From Neospora caninum Liverpool (lineage: Eukaryota > Apicomplexa > Conoidasida > Eucoccidiorida > Sarcocystidae), in the NCBI RefSeq assembly GCF_000208865.1, contig NC_018390.1:262798-326797 (forward strand): a stretch of 64,000 nt of DNA, in the 5' to 3' direction. This document shows positions 1 to 13,700 of the stretch, piece by piece (within the stretch, counting starts at the first letter, position 1; the number at the start of each line of letters is the position of its first letter). Below the pieces are notes generated by a model. It was given only the letters and a program-made list of their open reading frames with translations. It made no database searches and was not told the origin of the DNA. The translations under genes and the position numbers were made by a program.

Positions 1-1
1 G

Positions 2-3000
2 ATCTCGATCCACGACTACCTGGACCGCATCGCAAAGTACTTTGGCTGCAGCAACGAGTGTTTCGTTCTGTCTCTGGTGTACATTGACCGGATCATCAAG
101 TTGCACAGGAACTTCAACGTCTCGATTCTGAACATCCACCGGCTGCTGATCACGTCCGTCATGCTCGCTGCCAAGTTCTTCGACGACGTGTACTACAGCA
201 ACAAGCACTACGCGCGCGTCGGCGGCGTGCGAACGCGCGAGATGAATCTGCTCGAGACCCAGTTTCTGACGCTCATCAACTACCACCTCTATGTGTCGCC
301 GCAGGAGTACGACCAGTACCGCCGGAACGTCCTCGCAGCGGTCCACTATGCGCGTCACCTCACCCCGAGCCCGCTCGCCTCGAACCGCCTGTCTTCGTCT
401 CAGTCTTCCACGTCGACTGCCTCCTCGAGCGTCTCTCAGACTGGGAACTCGCTCGGCAACGGGATCTGCGACGCGCCGTCCCAGGCACTCACGAACGCTA
501 CGCACGGCCCGCTCGCGGGCGCAGCGCCAGGGGAATCCGCGGAATCGGAGTCCGCCGCACACGCAGGAGGGCCCGCGTCGGGCGCAGCCGCCTCTTCGCG
601 CGCCGGCAGGGAGGACAGGCAGGGCGAGAACTGCAGCGCGGAGTCAGGCTCGAATGCGCCGACTGAGCGGCGCGACGTCCGCGGGAGTCTCCGAACAGTG
701 TCGAATGCCTCGCCGGGCGTGAGACAGCGCGGCCGGACGTGTCTCAGCCGACAGGGAAGGCGCGGCGGCTCCCAGGACGCTTCTGGGGCCAGCGGGGAAG
801 AGAGGCTCGGCATGCACGGGGCAGACGCGGCCTGGAGCACGCACACGCCGGGCGCGGTGGCCGCGAGCGTGTATGCAGCGAGTGCATGCGTCGAGCCGAG
901 CGAAGGCGAGTTGGAGAGCGACGAGTCGATGGGGAGTGTCTGCCGCCGGGACGCGGCGCGAGCCGGCGACGGCGCTGTCCCCACAGCGCAGCAGGAAGTG
1001 GAGCACGAGATGGAGGAAGACCGCGACGAGGACGCTGCGTTTGCCGAGGAGGGCGTCGCGTACGGCGATGCCACGCAGGCCTGGGAGGACGACTTGGCCG
1101 AGGAAGAGCTTTACGGCGAGGGAACAGCAGAGAGGTTTACGTCCAAGGACGACGAGTGGGACGGCGCGAACGTCGTCATCGCAGCAGAGAAGAACGCGAC
1201 GAACGAGACGCCGGCCGCGGAATGCGGCCGTCCTTCTGTAGTGTCGTATGGCAATCGGTTCCATCCTTCCTCTCAGCCGTTTCGAGGCGTCGAGGACGCC
1301 GACGCGCAGGGAAACGGAGGCAAGTACGGCTACTTCTGCGCGTCAGCGTCGTCGACCAAAGTGTCCTTCTCGACAGCCTCCGCGAAGACTCTGGCGAGTC
1401 CGGCAGGCGACGCAGGACTGGGCGCAGGGACCGGATTCCTCACCTTTGGAGCGAGGAAGGCGGGACCGAGCACTCCATCCCACGCTCGGACGGAAGCGCG
1501 AAGTGCGTCGGCAGGCCTCCCCGCGGGGCGAGAGGCGAGCTGCGACGCCACAGCTCAGGGCTCGCCAGCGGTGTTCTACTCTCCGGCCCACGCGACTGGC
1601 TGCTGTCGGTCTCAGGAGACTGGAGCGTTGCTGAATGGAGCGTCCGACGGGCAGCGAGTGAGTGACAAGTCCCGAGGCGCAGAGACGAGCGAGCCGGCGG
1701 GCGTCTCCGGTCGGAGCGAGCGCACCTGTCCGCTGAGTCGCGACGCAGAGCCGCGGGGCGCGGCGACGCCCGGCCTTTTACAACCCGGACTAGGGCAAGA
1801 CTCCGTCGGCGCGAGGTCGGTGGAGGCGGTGACCCCAGGAGCACGGTTGATGAGTGCCCAGACTCGGGGCTCGAGTGGCAGGAGCCGAGACGGCGAAGAG
1901 CGCGTCATGGAAATGCTCGAGTGCTGTTCTTCGCAGCTGCTGTCCTCGTTTTCAGCACACGCTGCGCGCGGGCCAGCTCCTGGCGCCGACCCCGCGGTGT
2001 CGGAGTCGAGCGCCCCGCGCTCGGCGCTGCCTCCGACCGGTGCTTCTGGAGCCCTCTCCCTCACCATTGTCACGCCGTCACCCGAAGCCGAGGACCGAAA
2101 TGCGACGGATTTCTCCTCCCCGGCCTGCCGAGACCCGACGATGCAGCGAGACGGACGAGCGGGCCGCGCAGTCGCGCAGCCGTGCTTAACTCCTTCCGGT
2201 GACGGCGCCTCCTCGGCGTCGACGGCCTCCGGCGGCAGCAACGGAACCACACAGTCGAGTGTCTCTTCCTGCCTGACGCCGTCTCACTCCGTCCACTCCT
2301 CCCCAGATGTCTCCATGGAGGAAGAAACCGGAGCCACCAACGGTGAACGGCTTCTGAGAGCGACAGTTGCGCCTGGAAACGCGAGCGTGGCCGGGATCCT
2401 CTCAGGCGGCCCGGTGGCTGTGGAGCCGCGCCTCGCCCCGTCGCACCGCTCCTCTGCAAATGAGAAAGGGGAGGCGAGTCGCGATAGACAGGCGCCAGAC
2501 GCAGGTAGGCACCCCTCGCGAGACAAGACGCGGGACTGGAGTCGAGCCGCGCCATGGGGAGACAGTAGCCGGAAACGGGGGCCAAGAAGTGTGTGGGATG
2601 CTGCGTTGTGGTAGAGATGGATACGAGAAGAAGGCCGTGGGTTGGGCATTCGCGTCGTTGATTGTTTTCGGGGTGGGGGTTGTCTGCGCGGCGAGGGAAC
2701 TCCTGCGCGTGAGGGATGTACTCTCTGCACAGCTGCAGGTGTCGGGGCAGCTGGGGTTGTTTCGACTGTTCTCCCGTACCGTTTTTTCGGGCCGTCCGGG
2801 GGGGGGGGGGGGATTGCGAGCTGGGAGGCTTGCACAGACACGGGTGTCTTTGGCTCTCTCGTTATTGCCCGCGCGCGTGTTTTTTTTTCGCTTTTTTCCC
2901 AGCAGGCCTCCTCGGAGGTCCGGAGGTCGCCGGGTCGGCCGGGATGAAGGCGGCGTCCAGGCCGCAGGCCCCCGTCGAGCAAGGCACAGCGGGGCGCGAG

Positions 3001-3330
3001 GAGAAGGCCGAACTGGAGAGAATGAAGCCGCGCGACGCCGCGCACGTTCACTGGATTGACGCATCGGACTTCGCAGGCGCCGGCTGTGCAGCGTCGTCTG
3101 AAGTTGCGGCTGCAGGGTCGTATGTCGCGTCCTCGCTGTGCACGCCGGGAGGGAACGCGCGAGGCGAATTCCTCGCCCTAGGCGGTTCTGCACCACACGC
3201 TATGTCGTGTCGGAAAGGCGGCGAACACGAGGCCGCCGCGAGTTTCAGTGGAGGTCTGTCGCTCTCTGCAGGTCTCGCCCCGGCGGGCGCCAGCCGAGGA
3301 ATTTGCTTCTCCTTCGGTCCGTGCTCGTGA
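2..3330 (+). CDS. PHO80/P-type cyclin, 5' partial
   Basis: The reading frame is already open at base 2 and starts inside a cyclin box: 'HDYLDRIAKYF', 'LSLVYIDRII', 'LLITSVMLAAKFFDD' and 'NLLETQFLTLINYHLYV' are the signature of P-type (PHO80/PCL, plant cyclin U) cyclins, which activate a cyclin-dependent kinase partner. After about residue 115 the protein becomes a long low-complexity Ser/Ala/Gly/Glu-rich tail, common for coccidian proteins. The frame would stop at 2612-2614, but a good donor (GCAG|GTAGGC, exon end 2504) and an acceptor after a T-rich tract (CCCAGCAG, exon start 2906) keep the frame and extend the protein to a stop at 3328-3330. I prefer the spliced form, about 975 residues visible; the unspliced form ends at 2614. 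The start codon and first cyclin-box residues lie left of the window. The kinase partner cannot be told from this sequence. Confidence 0.8.
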
Positions 3331-6300
3331 GAAGGTCGAGAGAGCGTGGACGGGCCGTGCGAGAGACTGGAGCCGCTGAAGACGACACGGCGCACGCAGC
3401 GCGTGACGGTCGAGGCAGACGACGAGAAGTTGGCGACAACTCTTGGGAGAGAACGTGACCATGGCGGGGCGGCGGAGTCCCCAGTCACGACTTCACGCCT
3501 TTGCGGTCTCGGCGCCGTGAAAAGGGCTGGCGGCGTGAGGGAGGCACGAGGCCCAGAGAGAGAGAGGCTGGTAGACGAAGGGAAACAGATACTCGAGGTT
3601 TGCAGAGAGGACAAACTGGACAGCGAAAGGGGGGAGCGCCTCTCGGCGTCTCCCCGCACACACCTGCATGTGTAGGGATCGGTGACGCCTTTTCGTGGCG
3701 TCACTACGCCAGGAAAGCTTTCTCCTGCACGTGCGTGTGCCCAGTTCTTTCTTGACGTTTATCGTAGGCGTGTATCTTTCCAACTGTGTGCCGTGTGTGA
3801 TGTACGTGTAACTGTGTCTCGTATGTTGTGTGCTCCAGAAAAACGCATCGATGCATATGCATGCAACGTGGTGCATGCGTAGAGCCGCTGAGAGGCTGGG
3901 GAAGTTGTCTCGTGTGTGGGCCTTGTCGCTCGCCGTTTGTGCCGGTCTCGCGCTTGAAACTGAACAGGTGAAAGAGGGCGAGAGAAGGGACGCGCCGGTG
4001 AACGGGATTCGGTGCGTCGTTTCAGCTGTCGCTCTTTCGCGTAGCTCCCAGACCCGCTCGGGCAGTCGGTGCACTGAGGCGTCAGGCGCCGCACACGCCT
4101 CGAGTCTGGCTTGTGGGCGGGGTGGGAGGGAGAGCGAACGGGCGCACGCATGTGTGTCTGACGCTTTGTTGTCATGTGTCTGTGTGCGAGACAGGCAGAC
4201 CAACAGTGAATTTTTTTGTGCATTTGTTTTCAAATGCGTCCAGCACTCCAGATGCTTCTCCCCTCGCCCGCATGGTCTTTCGTGCGTTCGTCTCGACAAG
4301 GACCGAGACGCGGTCTTGTCACGCACGCGCGCGCAGTCTCAACTGTCTCCCCGCGTAACACGGAGACAGGCAAATGCACTTTTGTAGTTCTACGTTTGCG
4401 CTTTGGAGTTATGTGAATGCGTGTCCTTCTGTGTCGACCTTCTTGGCACTCGTTCTCTTGCACGTCCTCGCTGCTCGTTTTCCGGAGGAAGTCCAACGGA
4501 AGTCGTTTTTTGTCGCGATCGGTGAGTCTGCTGAGAAACCCAAACCCCAGCTTACCACTCACTTCCTTCTCCGCAGCTTATGACCACCGAGTGATTGGAG
4601 CAGAGCCCCGCAACGGTGAGAACGCCTCCGGAAACTCGAATCTGTTTCATATCTCCGCAGCGCGGCTGGATGCAAGGCATTCATCGTGGTCCTTTTTTAC
4701 CTTGCGTCTCTTCGGCGAGAACGTGGAGAGACAGACGGGGAACCGTGTCTGACGCGCGACCGTTTGATGCCTGCGGTAGAGAGGCGGGTGTTTCGCGGTC
4801 GCAGGCGTGTCAATCGAAGCAGCAGGGTGTCGGTGGGAACGGGGGCAGAAGAGAGAAGTTGTAGATGGCCTAGAGGGCTGTAGGTTGTCGGGCCCGCTAG
4901 CCACGTCACGCGTGTGGACATGCACCGGGGATCCTGTTCGTTACAAACCCGTTTGCCTCGAGTCCAGTTTCAGTGTTTCCGCAGAACCGTCCTGTCAACG
5001 TGTGCGTTTGAAAATGCGGTGTCTGTACACCCGAACCACTGTGTACAGCCGTCGTTTGTGTCGGACTCGGCGACCCGGCTCGACGAGCAGTCCCGGTTCT
5101 CCGTGGGGGCAAGAGAGGATGCAGAAGCGGGGACGTTCTGTCCCGTGTCGATTTGAATCGGTGATTGCATTATGGTGAAAACTGAGGCTTAAAAAAAGGC
5201 GAAAGAGCTGGGGTTCGACACGACGCCCCCGCCGTGCAGCCCACACTTCTTCGCTGCACACATCTGCCAAGGCGCGGCGGAAGGCTGTCTGGTACTTGCG
5301 CTGAGACACAGCAGGTGGTGAATGCCGCTCCCGATGGGTCGGCTGCGTGGCGTGTAACGGTCTCCTCTCGTGACGCAGGACTGACACGCCGGGATGGGTG
5401 GAAGTCAGAAAACGGGAGGGGGGACGATGGCAGCTGTGGAGACGTTTGGGTTCCTGTGTTTGCATTGTGGTTTGTGCGCCTTCTGAAAAGCCCAGGGAGG
5501 GACCGTGTCGTACGTACACTTGATGTTACGCGTCGGGCGACTGTTGAAATGTCTGTGGGCGTACACGGAGCCGTGTGTCCCGTATGTTCTGTCGTTGAGG
5601 CGCGCGTGGAGTCGGCACGCGCGCACAGAGACGTCCTTGCGCCGAATGACATACGCCTGTGTCCGCTCATCCGTGGAACGGGGTCAAGGCACGCGATCGA
5701 CCGAGGCCGGTGGTTTAAACAGGTGTGTGATTTCTTCTGCGCATTGGATCTCTGTCGTTTGCAGCCACGCATTGCCTGGACACAGCGGTTGCAGATGTGA
5801 CGTCCGAAACGCACAACTTCTGTCGTTTTGCCGATTCGTGTGCCTGCCAGGAGAGGTGCACTTGGAGTCTAGGCGTGCACAGACAGACTTATCCGGAAGG
5901 AGCATTTGAGTACTTTGCTGTTCGTGTAGAAAGGATGCGCATGCAGTGTTTAGGGTAGGGCGTCGTGCGGGTATGAGTCAATTATATATGCACGACTGGG
6001 CCGGTTCTGCTTAGCAAACGTGAGCAAATGTGCCCGTGGAGGCGAGGTATTCGGGGACAGTATCGGCGCTCTGATGTAGGCGGGGGTGAAAGTGGAAACG
6101 CTCCATACAGCGTCATTTGGAAACCTTAAATATTCCGAAGCTCTGCCGCATTCCGGGGCGGCGTGCACAAGGTCCCCGCGCACGCATGCCGCGTTCAGTT
6201 AACACGCACGGAACGTGCAACTTTTGTAGGGGGGGCGTGAGGGTCGGGGAGGTCATTAATCGTCTATATCTGTTGTCACGCTGTTAAAGTTTTTCTTCTG

Positions 6301-9300
6301 ACCGGTTCCAGAACCGAACTGGTGGAAACGGTTTCGCAGCTTCATCGACGGCAGTTGTTTCTCACTCTCCGTCAGTTTGCCTGATGGCGGCACTGTCGCT
6401 CGCTTTGTGGGTACTGGGGAAAACACATCAATCGGAACCGAAGAGCTGTTCTCGAAGGCGTCTCCGGTTCGTGTAACATCCCCGATATAAGCAGAGTAAC
6501 GCGCGTGCGTGCGTGTGGCAGTGTTCAGCACGGAGGGCGTCAGGAAGGGATGTTTTCAAAGGGTTCGAGCCGTCCGACTCGTGCGCTCATAGGCCGTCGT
6601 GTGCATGCCAGTGAAGCCTTCTCCGCGTAGAAGGAAGGACTGAGAAGGGGAAAAAACAGAGATCAAACTGTGAGTTACGATCACCCGCTTTTATAATATG
6701 TGTGTGTGTCAACGATGGCGTGCGTCGCCCAGTGCGGGGCCAACAACGCCCGCCCTGATCCGGGGAACGGTACGCGACTTTCCCGGACGAGAGGGAAGGA
6801 GCGGAGGGCGTGTCTCGGCAACTTCGTCTTCGTGTGGTGAACAGCAGAGAAGCGAGGGGTGAACGCCGCCCACAAAACAGGCACTGACAGAATAGAAGAT
6901 GTGTTAGTTCCTCAGCCCCGCGGTTATCTCTGGCCGTGCCTCTCAGGCACCGGAACTCCGCACCTCTTTTAGTGGCTAGACGTCGAGGCACAAAGTAAAC
7001 ACTAGAGTAGCGCACGAAGCAGGATACATCGCAAATGCACAAAGTTCCAGGACAGGCGATCGCGTGGCGTTTGGGGCCGTCCGTAAAATGTTAGTGTACG
7101 GTCAAAAGGGTGAAGGAAGGGGGTGGGATGTGTTTTACGCCTATTCGGCGTGGCCGTTAGGCGATCTTCCTTTTATCCCGTTTCGCTTGCTCGTTGACGA
7201 GACGTTCGGACGGAAAGGCCCTCACTGACTGGTTTCTGTATTACGTGCGCATATCGGTGCGCGCGCGATCAAGAACTAATAAGGGGGTACAGAAGTGATC
7301 CACATGGCGGGTGAAGGTATTTTAGGTTGCCGCGGGGGCATTAGAGGCGTGCAGCGTTTCCCAAACTGTCCAAAATCGAACAGAGAAAAGCTAGCGCCAG
7401 CGTCATTCCCCCGTAGACAAACGCGTGGCAGGAGAAACGAATGCCCGCCTACCCCCCTTCACTCGTTTTTTGGCGCACGTTTGTTTCAGCAAAGTGGTCT
7501 TACGGAGCTGGGTATGGTTTCGGCACAACGATGCACGCCCCGTCGTGCCGGTCACTCCCCCGTTTAAACGGGAGGGACACACTGTGGAATTTTGGTTCAC
7601 GTAAGGGGTTCCTTTACAGTGAGCGGGCGGTGGGAGAGAGTCTGGCGCACAGAAAGGTCCGTTTTTGTGCGCACCTGCCTGCTCGTAGGTACACGTAGAT
7701 ATGTGAAGTACAGGAGAGGAACGTAGGGTTGCGAATACCGTGACAGAAAGTAACTACGGTTGATGCTTGGGGCGGGCCCCGATAATGCTGCTGGGATGAT
7801 GCACAATAGAGAGAAGGGGTTCCGTTGGATGATTCCGCGTATTTTTTTCTTTGGATTTGAAAAGGAGATGTGCCGGGATTCTGCGTCTCTGCAAATTCAT
7901 CCCGTCTCCGGTAGGTACTCGGAAGCATCCCTCAAGACAGACGATTCAAGGCTCACGCGCGCTATATCCTCCGGTGTCTCATGCATGTGGTAGATAGAGA
8001 AGCAAGGCGTCGCCGGTGACTCGCAGTGGAAAACGTTGTGATGCGACAGTTCAGGAAAACATGGGACCCATGCTCGAGTTATACAGACCCAGCGAGTTCG
8101 TGTCACTGTTCGTAGTGCTTGCTCTCCTGGCAGTTGTTCCCGCGTTCTCTGGAATATCTCTCAATTTGAGCGCAAAGTGCGGCAGAGGCTTTTCTCGGAG
8201 CCCCGGGCCCGCCCCCAACACACCAAGACAAATGTGATCGTCCCCGCCATGTGCATTTGGGAGAAGTGTGTGGCGCTCAAGTAAGGGGGTGAATCTGTTT
8301 TCCTCCCGTTCCTTCCTTGGGAGTCTTTTTGTTCGAGGGCAGTAAGCGAAAAGCGAGGAAAAGAGAGCTCTCTCGCGTATGCGTGGACAATTGGCGGGTG
8401 TAGACACCGTAATGCTTCCACGTTGCCCTTGGTCGAGAAAAGCGAATTGGTGTCTGTGAAGAAAATATGTTTCGTGCTTGATCACTACAAAATTTTGGTA
8501 CGTTGTCGCTGTTGGGAGGGAGTACGAGTGCGCTCGGAATTGAGGGCAATCCAGTGTGTTGCTCTCCTCTCACACAGTATGTTAGCCGTGTAAGGTCGGC
8601 AGCGTTGCGTAGGCGACAAGCTGCAAATCCGCTCTCTGGTGTGATCCCAAACTTTGTTTCACTCCATCCGAGCAAACGTTCCACACATAATTACCTTGAC
8701 AAGTATGTGTCGAGAGGCTCACCGCCTTTCTGTCGCTCGGTCTACCCACACAGCTTGCGACACCCTATTACGTGCCACACCAAGCCCAGCACAGCGAGTT
8801 TTGGAACTGATCGTGCACTTGTGCAGCGCCTCATCTCCCCGGTGTCTGCATATTTGGCACGAGTCCGGCAGGAAAAAAACATATGCCGGGTAGTGGCAGC
8901 AGTGAGTGACGATCGGGATACGATTCGGACGCCGAATCTGCTGGGCAAACTATAAAGACGATATTTATGTTGACAAGGAAACGACGGAAGCTAAACACGC
9001 CGTGGCCGTACACTCCAAACGCATTCAAAATCCAACCACGTTCACACAGAAAATCGAGTAGCTAGCTGTGCTCCACACAACCAAAAACTTCGGTTCCTCG
9101 GTCTCAAACGTGTTGGAGAGTCGGTCCGCCCCTTTTTTTCCCTTTCGCGTGTCAGTGGTTCATCCCGAAACCTCTCTGCTGTGTAAAGTTCGAACGGCCA
9201 GGAAAAGAGCTGGCGACTGGCCGGTTTCGGACCTTCCAGGAATTCAAAGTCTTCCCCGGGAACCACCAACGAACCACGAGTACAGAGACGCTGGCTCTTG

Positions 9301-9926
9301 CACCTTATCAATCGCAGCTTTTCCTGTACAAGTCTCAAAAGAGCCCGCGCACAACTCAGCAGCACACGGTAACCTGCTGTTTGTGAATTTGCGCCTTGTG
9401 CGACGGACAATCCCCGAACGGAATCGACGCTGTTCGAAACTGGTTAGGCAGAATCTGGTGTGCTCGACGCTTTGCAAATGCTCTATGCCTGCAGTGAGGT
9501 GCGGGTTTGTTGGGTCTTCGTCTCCGAGCCGCTGCGGCCGTTCAGCGTTAGAATGCAGTCCTGACGAGAGCACGCGACAGAAAAACCGCACACACAGTTT
9601 GCGCGGGCTGGCAGTGCAGTGTAGAAGAAACGAAGGCGAGACACCGAACATGCCTCATGCGGCGATCGCTGCGAAGGCTTCCCCCGCGAAGTAGCTGACA
9701 CGCGACAGCGCAGAAACCGCCCGATCTGTCTGTAGTGGACTGCCACAGGCGGACCATCAATCCCGTCCATTAGATTTCCAGAGCCACATCCGAAACCCGG
9801 TCGACTGACGAAATATTCGCAGCGCTCCCGCACCCCCGTGTCTCGACGCGTTTCACTCCAAACGCAGGACACGCCTCGACACCGGCAGGTGTGAAAAAGC
9901 TGAACTTTTTGTCTGCGGGACGCAAG
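3331..9926. other. Long interval without a recognised gene
   Basis: The interval lies between the 3' ends of a plus-strand gene and a minus-strand gene, so it should contain both 3' untranslated regions. The first 2 kb is GC-rich with scattered short open frames on both strands. From about 5.3 kb to 9.8 kb base composition is more even and there are almost no microsatellites. I found no tRNA cloverleaf, no conserved protein motif and no chain of phase-compatible exons. A noncoding RNA or a gene of very small exons cannot be excluded by eye. Confidence 0.5.
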
Positions 9927-10663
9927 TCAATTGCCCCTGTGTTTCAGCCCCGGTCTCCGGGGCATATATATCTGCAAGAGCTAGCACAGTCGCCATTCCG
10001 CGTTGGTTTTTCTGGCACTCCTTACCACTGTGTACGGTCCCACAACCGCTTCAACTTCCTCGAACCGGAGCTCGCGTCGCAGGTCGTCTATCGGAGCGGA
10101 ACCCCGCTCATTGTGCAGCCTGTATGACGCGCGGGACCCCACAGGCTCCGTCCAGCGAATTGAACCCGACTCGCCTCCGCCTTCTAGACTGCCTCGAGAA
10201 CTCGTAGGAGTGCCCGCGGGGTGGTCTGGCGTATGTGGGCGCAGCGCGTTCACGACGGCGCTCAGAACATCTTCCTGGAGAGCTGAAAAGGCGAAAAGGC
10301 GAGAGAGATGCACACACTGGCCATTCCGCCGGGGTAACACGCAGTCCTTCCACACAAGCCTGGGCAGAGCCAGGACTTGAACTGCTCGTACGGATCAACG
10401 GCTACACGCTCGGTCCACCCGCGCGGGTCGGACAAAACCGACTGAGAAAAGACCCTCCTCTCCATCCCATCCGTTTATCCAGTAAGTTCGCGAAAGCTTT
10501 CTCTCGGACAAATACTTTCTCGACAAGCTCTAGGAAACGGCGACTGGAACTACAACGGTCCCACCTCTCGTATCTGAACATATCGACGCATACAGATGTA
10601 CAGATACATATACACATTTAACCAGACAGATCGCTGTGCACATGTGCGGATATGCGCGTGCGC

Positions 10664-10706
<43 letters not shown>

Positions 10707-13700
10707 TACATATGTCGCTCCAGCGCCACCGCCATTAAGCTGCAGAAAGGTGGACCCTCGCCGGGACTGCCGGCCGACGTTCGTGTTCTTCCTTTGCATG
10801 TTTGTGAGTTTGTTTTGTTTCGCCTCCAGTGAGTCTTCAGAGAACTCTCCGTGCGCACCTGAAATCCGAGTGCCTGCGGTGTGCTGCCGCTGGGGGTGGG
10901 CTGTCGCATGCACGACAAGGCGAGCAGTCCTCAGAGCCTGCAGAGGAAGGAGGGAAATCCAGCTGGGGTTTTTGGCCGCGCGAACTTCTGCCACTGTGGC
11001 ACGCTGCCCCGCGGTTTCGCTCCACGCGGCCTCAGCTGTCGGCCCTGTGGACCAGAGAGAGGACGAACTCGCAAACGGGAAGGAGCAGACGCCGAGATTG
11101 GCTGCAAGGAGGCTGGTGAGCAGCTGCCTGGCGCACAAAACAGGGGAGAGCAACACGACACGTGGAAGGTCTCCGCCTATAAGCCGTCACAAAGACAAAA
11201 ACGCGCGTTTTTTTACACCCACACACAAAAGGCCAACCAAAGTGCGTGGCCTTACCTACATCCCCATTCATCTCGTCCGCCTGGTCTCCAGCTACTTCCA
11301 TTTCCTCTTTTCCTTTCCTCCGCGTATCGCCGCAAGGCCTCGGAGAGGCACTGAAAGGCCAGCGGAGGGGCAAAATGGACAACGGCGCCTGTCTCCTGTC
11401 TCCGATCCTGCTCACATCTGGCCCAAGTGGGGCGCAAACGGCCCTCCGCGTCCAGAATAAAAGCCGGCGCCGGGAGCACAAACGCTGGCGAGCAGAGCAG
11501 CGAAGGCGAGAGATACTGGAGCTGACGAAACGAGAACGCTCGCTGAACAAAAAGAGAGCAGAGGGACCGCGAGAGGGACAGCGAGTCAAAAACGCTAAAG
11601 AGAGAGTAGAGACAAACGCGCGCAGGAGAGGCAAGCATATGTACATATATGTGCAGACTTGGATGTTTGCATCAAAAATGGGGGGACGTACACGCTGACC
11701 ATTTTTTGCGCATTGAACACACGTCTCACCAATACACACAAGTCTCGGATACACCCCTATTTGTTTACGTGTTGATCCATGCGCACATGCAGTACTATCT
11801 ACAGTCCTTCAAAAACTGCGCAACTTGGTCAGAGACTCGCCAGTTCTAGCTTTACTTCACCTTTTCTCTAGGCTGCTACCCCCCCCCCCCCTTTTTTCCC
11901 TTCCTCAGCGCCCTCCCCTTGCGGTTCGGGCACGGGACTCGTGTGCTGGATGGGCGAGCCGAAACAGAAACATGAGCGTCGTGTCCCAGGAGAATCCTGC
12001 GGAGTGTCTCTGACCCTCTTCTCGCTTATTTGTCTTTCTCTCCCAAGGAAACCCCCCCCTTCTTACGAGATTGGCGGCGAGCAGCTGCCTCGTCTTGAGC
12101 ACTTCGCGCTCAGTGAGGTGCTCTTCACTGTCTGTTCCCTGGAAAAAACTGGCCGTCTCTGCGACGCCTTTCTGCATCTCTCTCCGTCGCTCTGCGTCTT
12201 CACCTGCGTTTCGCCCTTCGCCTTCAGACGACAACTTGGAAGTATCTTGCGAGACGTGGACGCGTCTCGCGTCGGCTTGAAAGCTCTCCAGAAGTCCGAG
12301 TTTCAGCGCAGCATGGGCGATGCGACTCAGCGAGATGACGTGCTCGACTCTCAGGTGTAACGACACCGCGCCAAAAGGGGAATTTGACGGCGACATTCGC
12401 ACGGCGGCGTCGACCGTGTCTGCTTCTGACTGCGCCGTTCGCCTGCTGTATGGCTGTTCGAAGCAAGAAAACCACACCCGATACTCTAACGAAAATATCA
12501 GAGAGAAGTGTTTTCAATCTCTGCGTATGTACGCACTCAAGATGCACGTGTATGATGTAATATGCAAGCATCATACACATATACGCACACATGAGCCCTG
12601 GGTGTGCCGTATATATGGTTTGTTATTTACGCGCTCTCACGCCGCCTGTGTCCCGTGCCCCGTTCTCTTTCTCTTTTTGCACTTTGCCTCCATCTCGTCA
12701 CCGTCACCTGCTCATCCGCTCCCTGTCCGTCCGGGTTTTTCTTCACTGCGACGGTTTCCATCGAAGGATCCGTGGATGCCCGTGTGTGCATTTCTACACA
12801 AATGTGTGGGAGCTCATGTCGATCGCTGAGTCACAATGTAGATCCGCGTGTCGCTTCTTTCACACAGATAATAGAGACATCGAGGAACCTCCTTTCTCCA
12901 ATACCATATTTGGTACCTTGGCTACTTGGAGGATACTACGTATCTGATGTAACATTAAAACGATTCTTTGTATTACATTTTATATTGCCTAAGATATAGT
13001 TTTTAGCTCCTGCACAAGATCCCATAAAGACACATGTAGCAAGGAACCGGCCGCTGGCGGTCTCCACCTTTTCTCCGAGTATCGGAGTTTTCTGCGACAG
13101 CGACTCGACCTCAGGTGTTTGCCTCTCTCCGTGTTGACTCTTCTTTTCGTTTTCCACTTTTGTGTCTGTTCCCGCTTTCCTCTCGGCACTCAATCGCCCG
13201 CTCTTCTTGCTGGAGTCCTTTTCGTGTCCTTCCTCTCTGTCCGTCTACAAGGAACCCGATTTCCACACCGAGAAAGCCTTCCTGTCTCCTGTCGCTTTTC
13301 TCTCTCGAACTCTCCCTCTTACCTCCTCGAGCCTGGCTGCCTGCTCGTCTCGACTTCTCGGCGCCTTCCTCGTGGCGCTTCTCCACAGACTCGCCAAGGC
13401 GGAGCGAAAGAGGAAAACACACGCTCGTCGCGTCTCCCCTTCGCCGCCAGCCTGAGCGTCCGCGAGCGCCGTCAGCGCATCCGAGCTCGCTGCCGGCGCG
13501 AGGCGGAGCGCTGAGTGACGCCTAAGGAGAATGCCCGCGCAAAACACAAACACATGAAAACATGCACCCGACAGACACGCGAGGCGCGCGATACAAACGG
13601 GAGGAAGAAGCAGCGAAAACGCAAGGACGGAAAAGACAGACAAAACGGGGAAAAGAACCCGACACAAGAGTGTCAACGCGATCGGACAGCAGTGGAGCCC

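Noticed and set aside
436..2585. Long minus-strand and second-frame open frames across the cyclin tail
   Set aside because: They are GC-driven shadows of the cyclin reading frame and lack domains.
6555..6580. GGGTTCGAGCC as a tRNA B-box
   Set aside because: No matching A-box upstream at the right distance and no acceptor stem.
9068..9694. 208-codon plus-strand frame
   Set aside because: It begins at GTG, not ATG, has no motif and no clear splice acceptor; probably chance.
9541..9790. Minus-strand frame with 'GIDGPPVAVHY' as a RAP domain of the HPR-like gene
   Set aside because: No phase-compatible acceptor joins it to the preceding exon and the rest of the domain signature is absent.
10370..10425. 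Sequence resembling a minus-strand tRNA T-arm (CAGTTCAAGTCC)
   Set aside because: The bases either side of the loop do not pair as a five-base stem and no anticodon or D arm could be placed.
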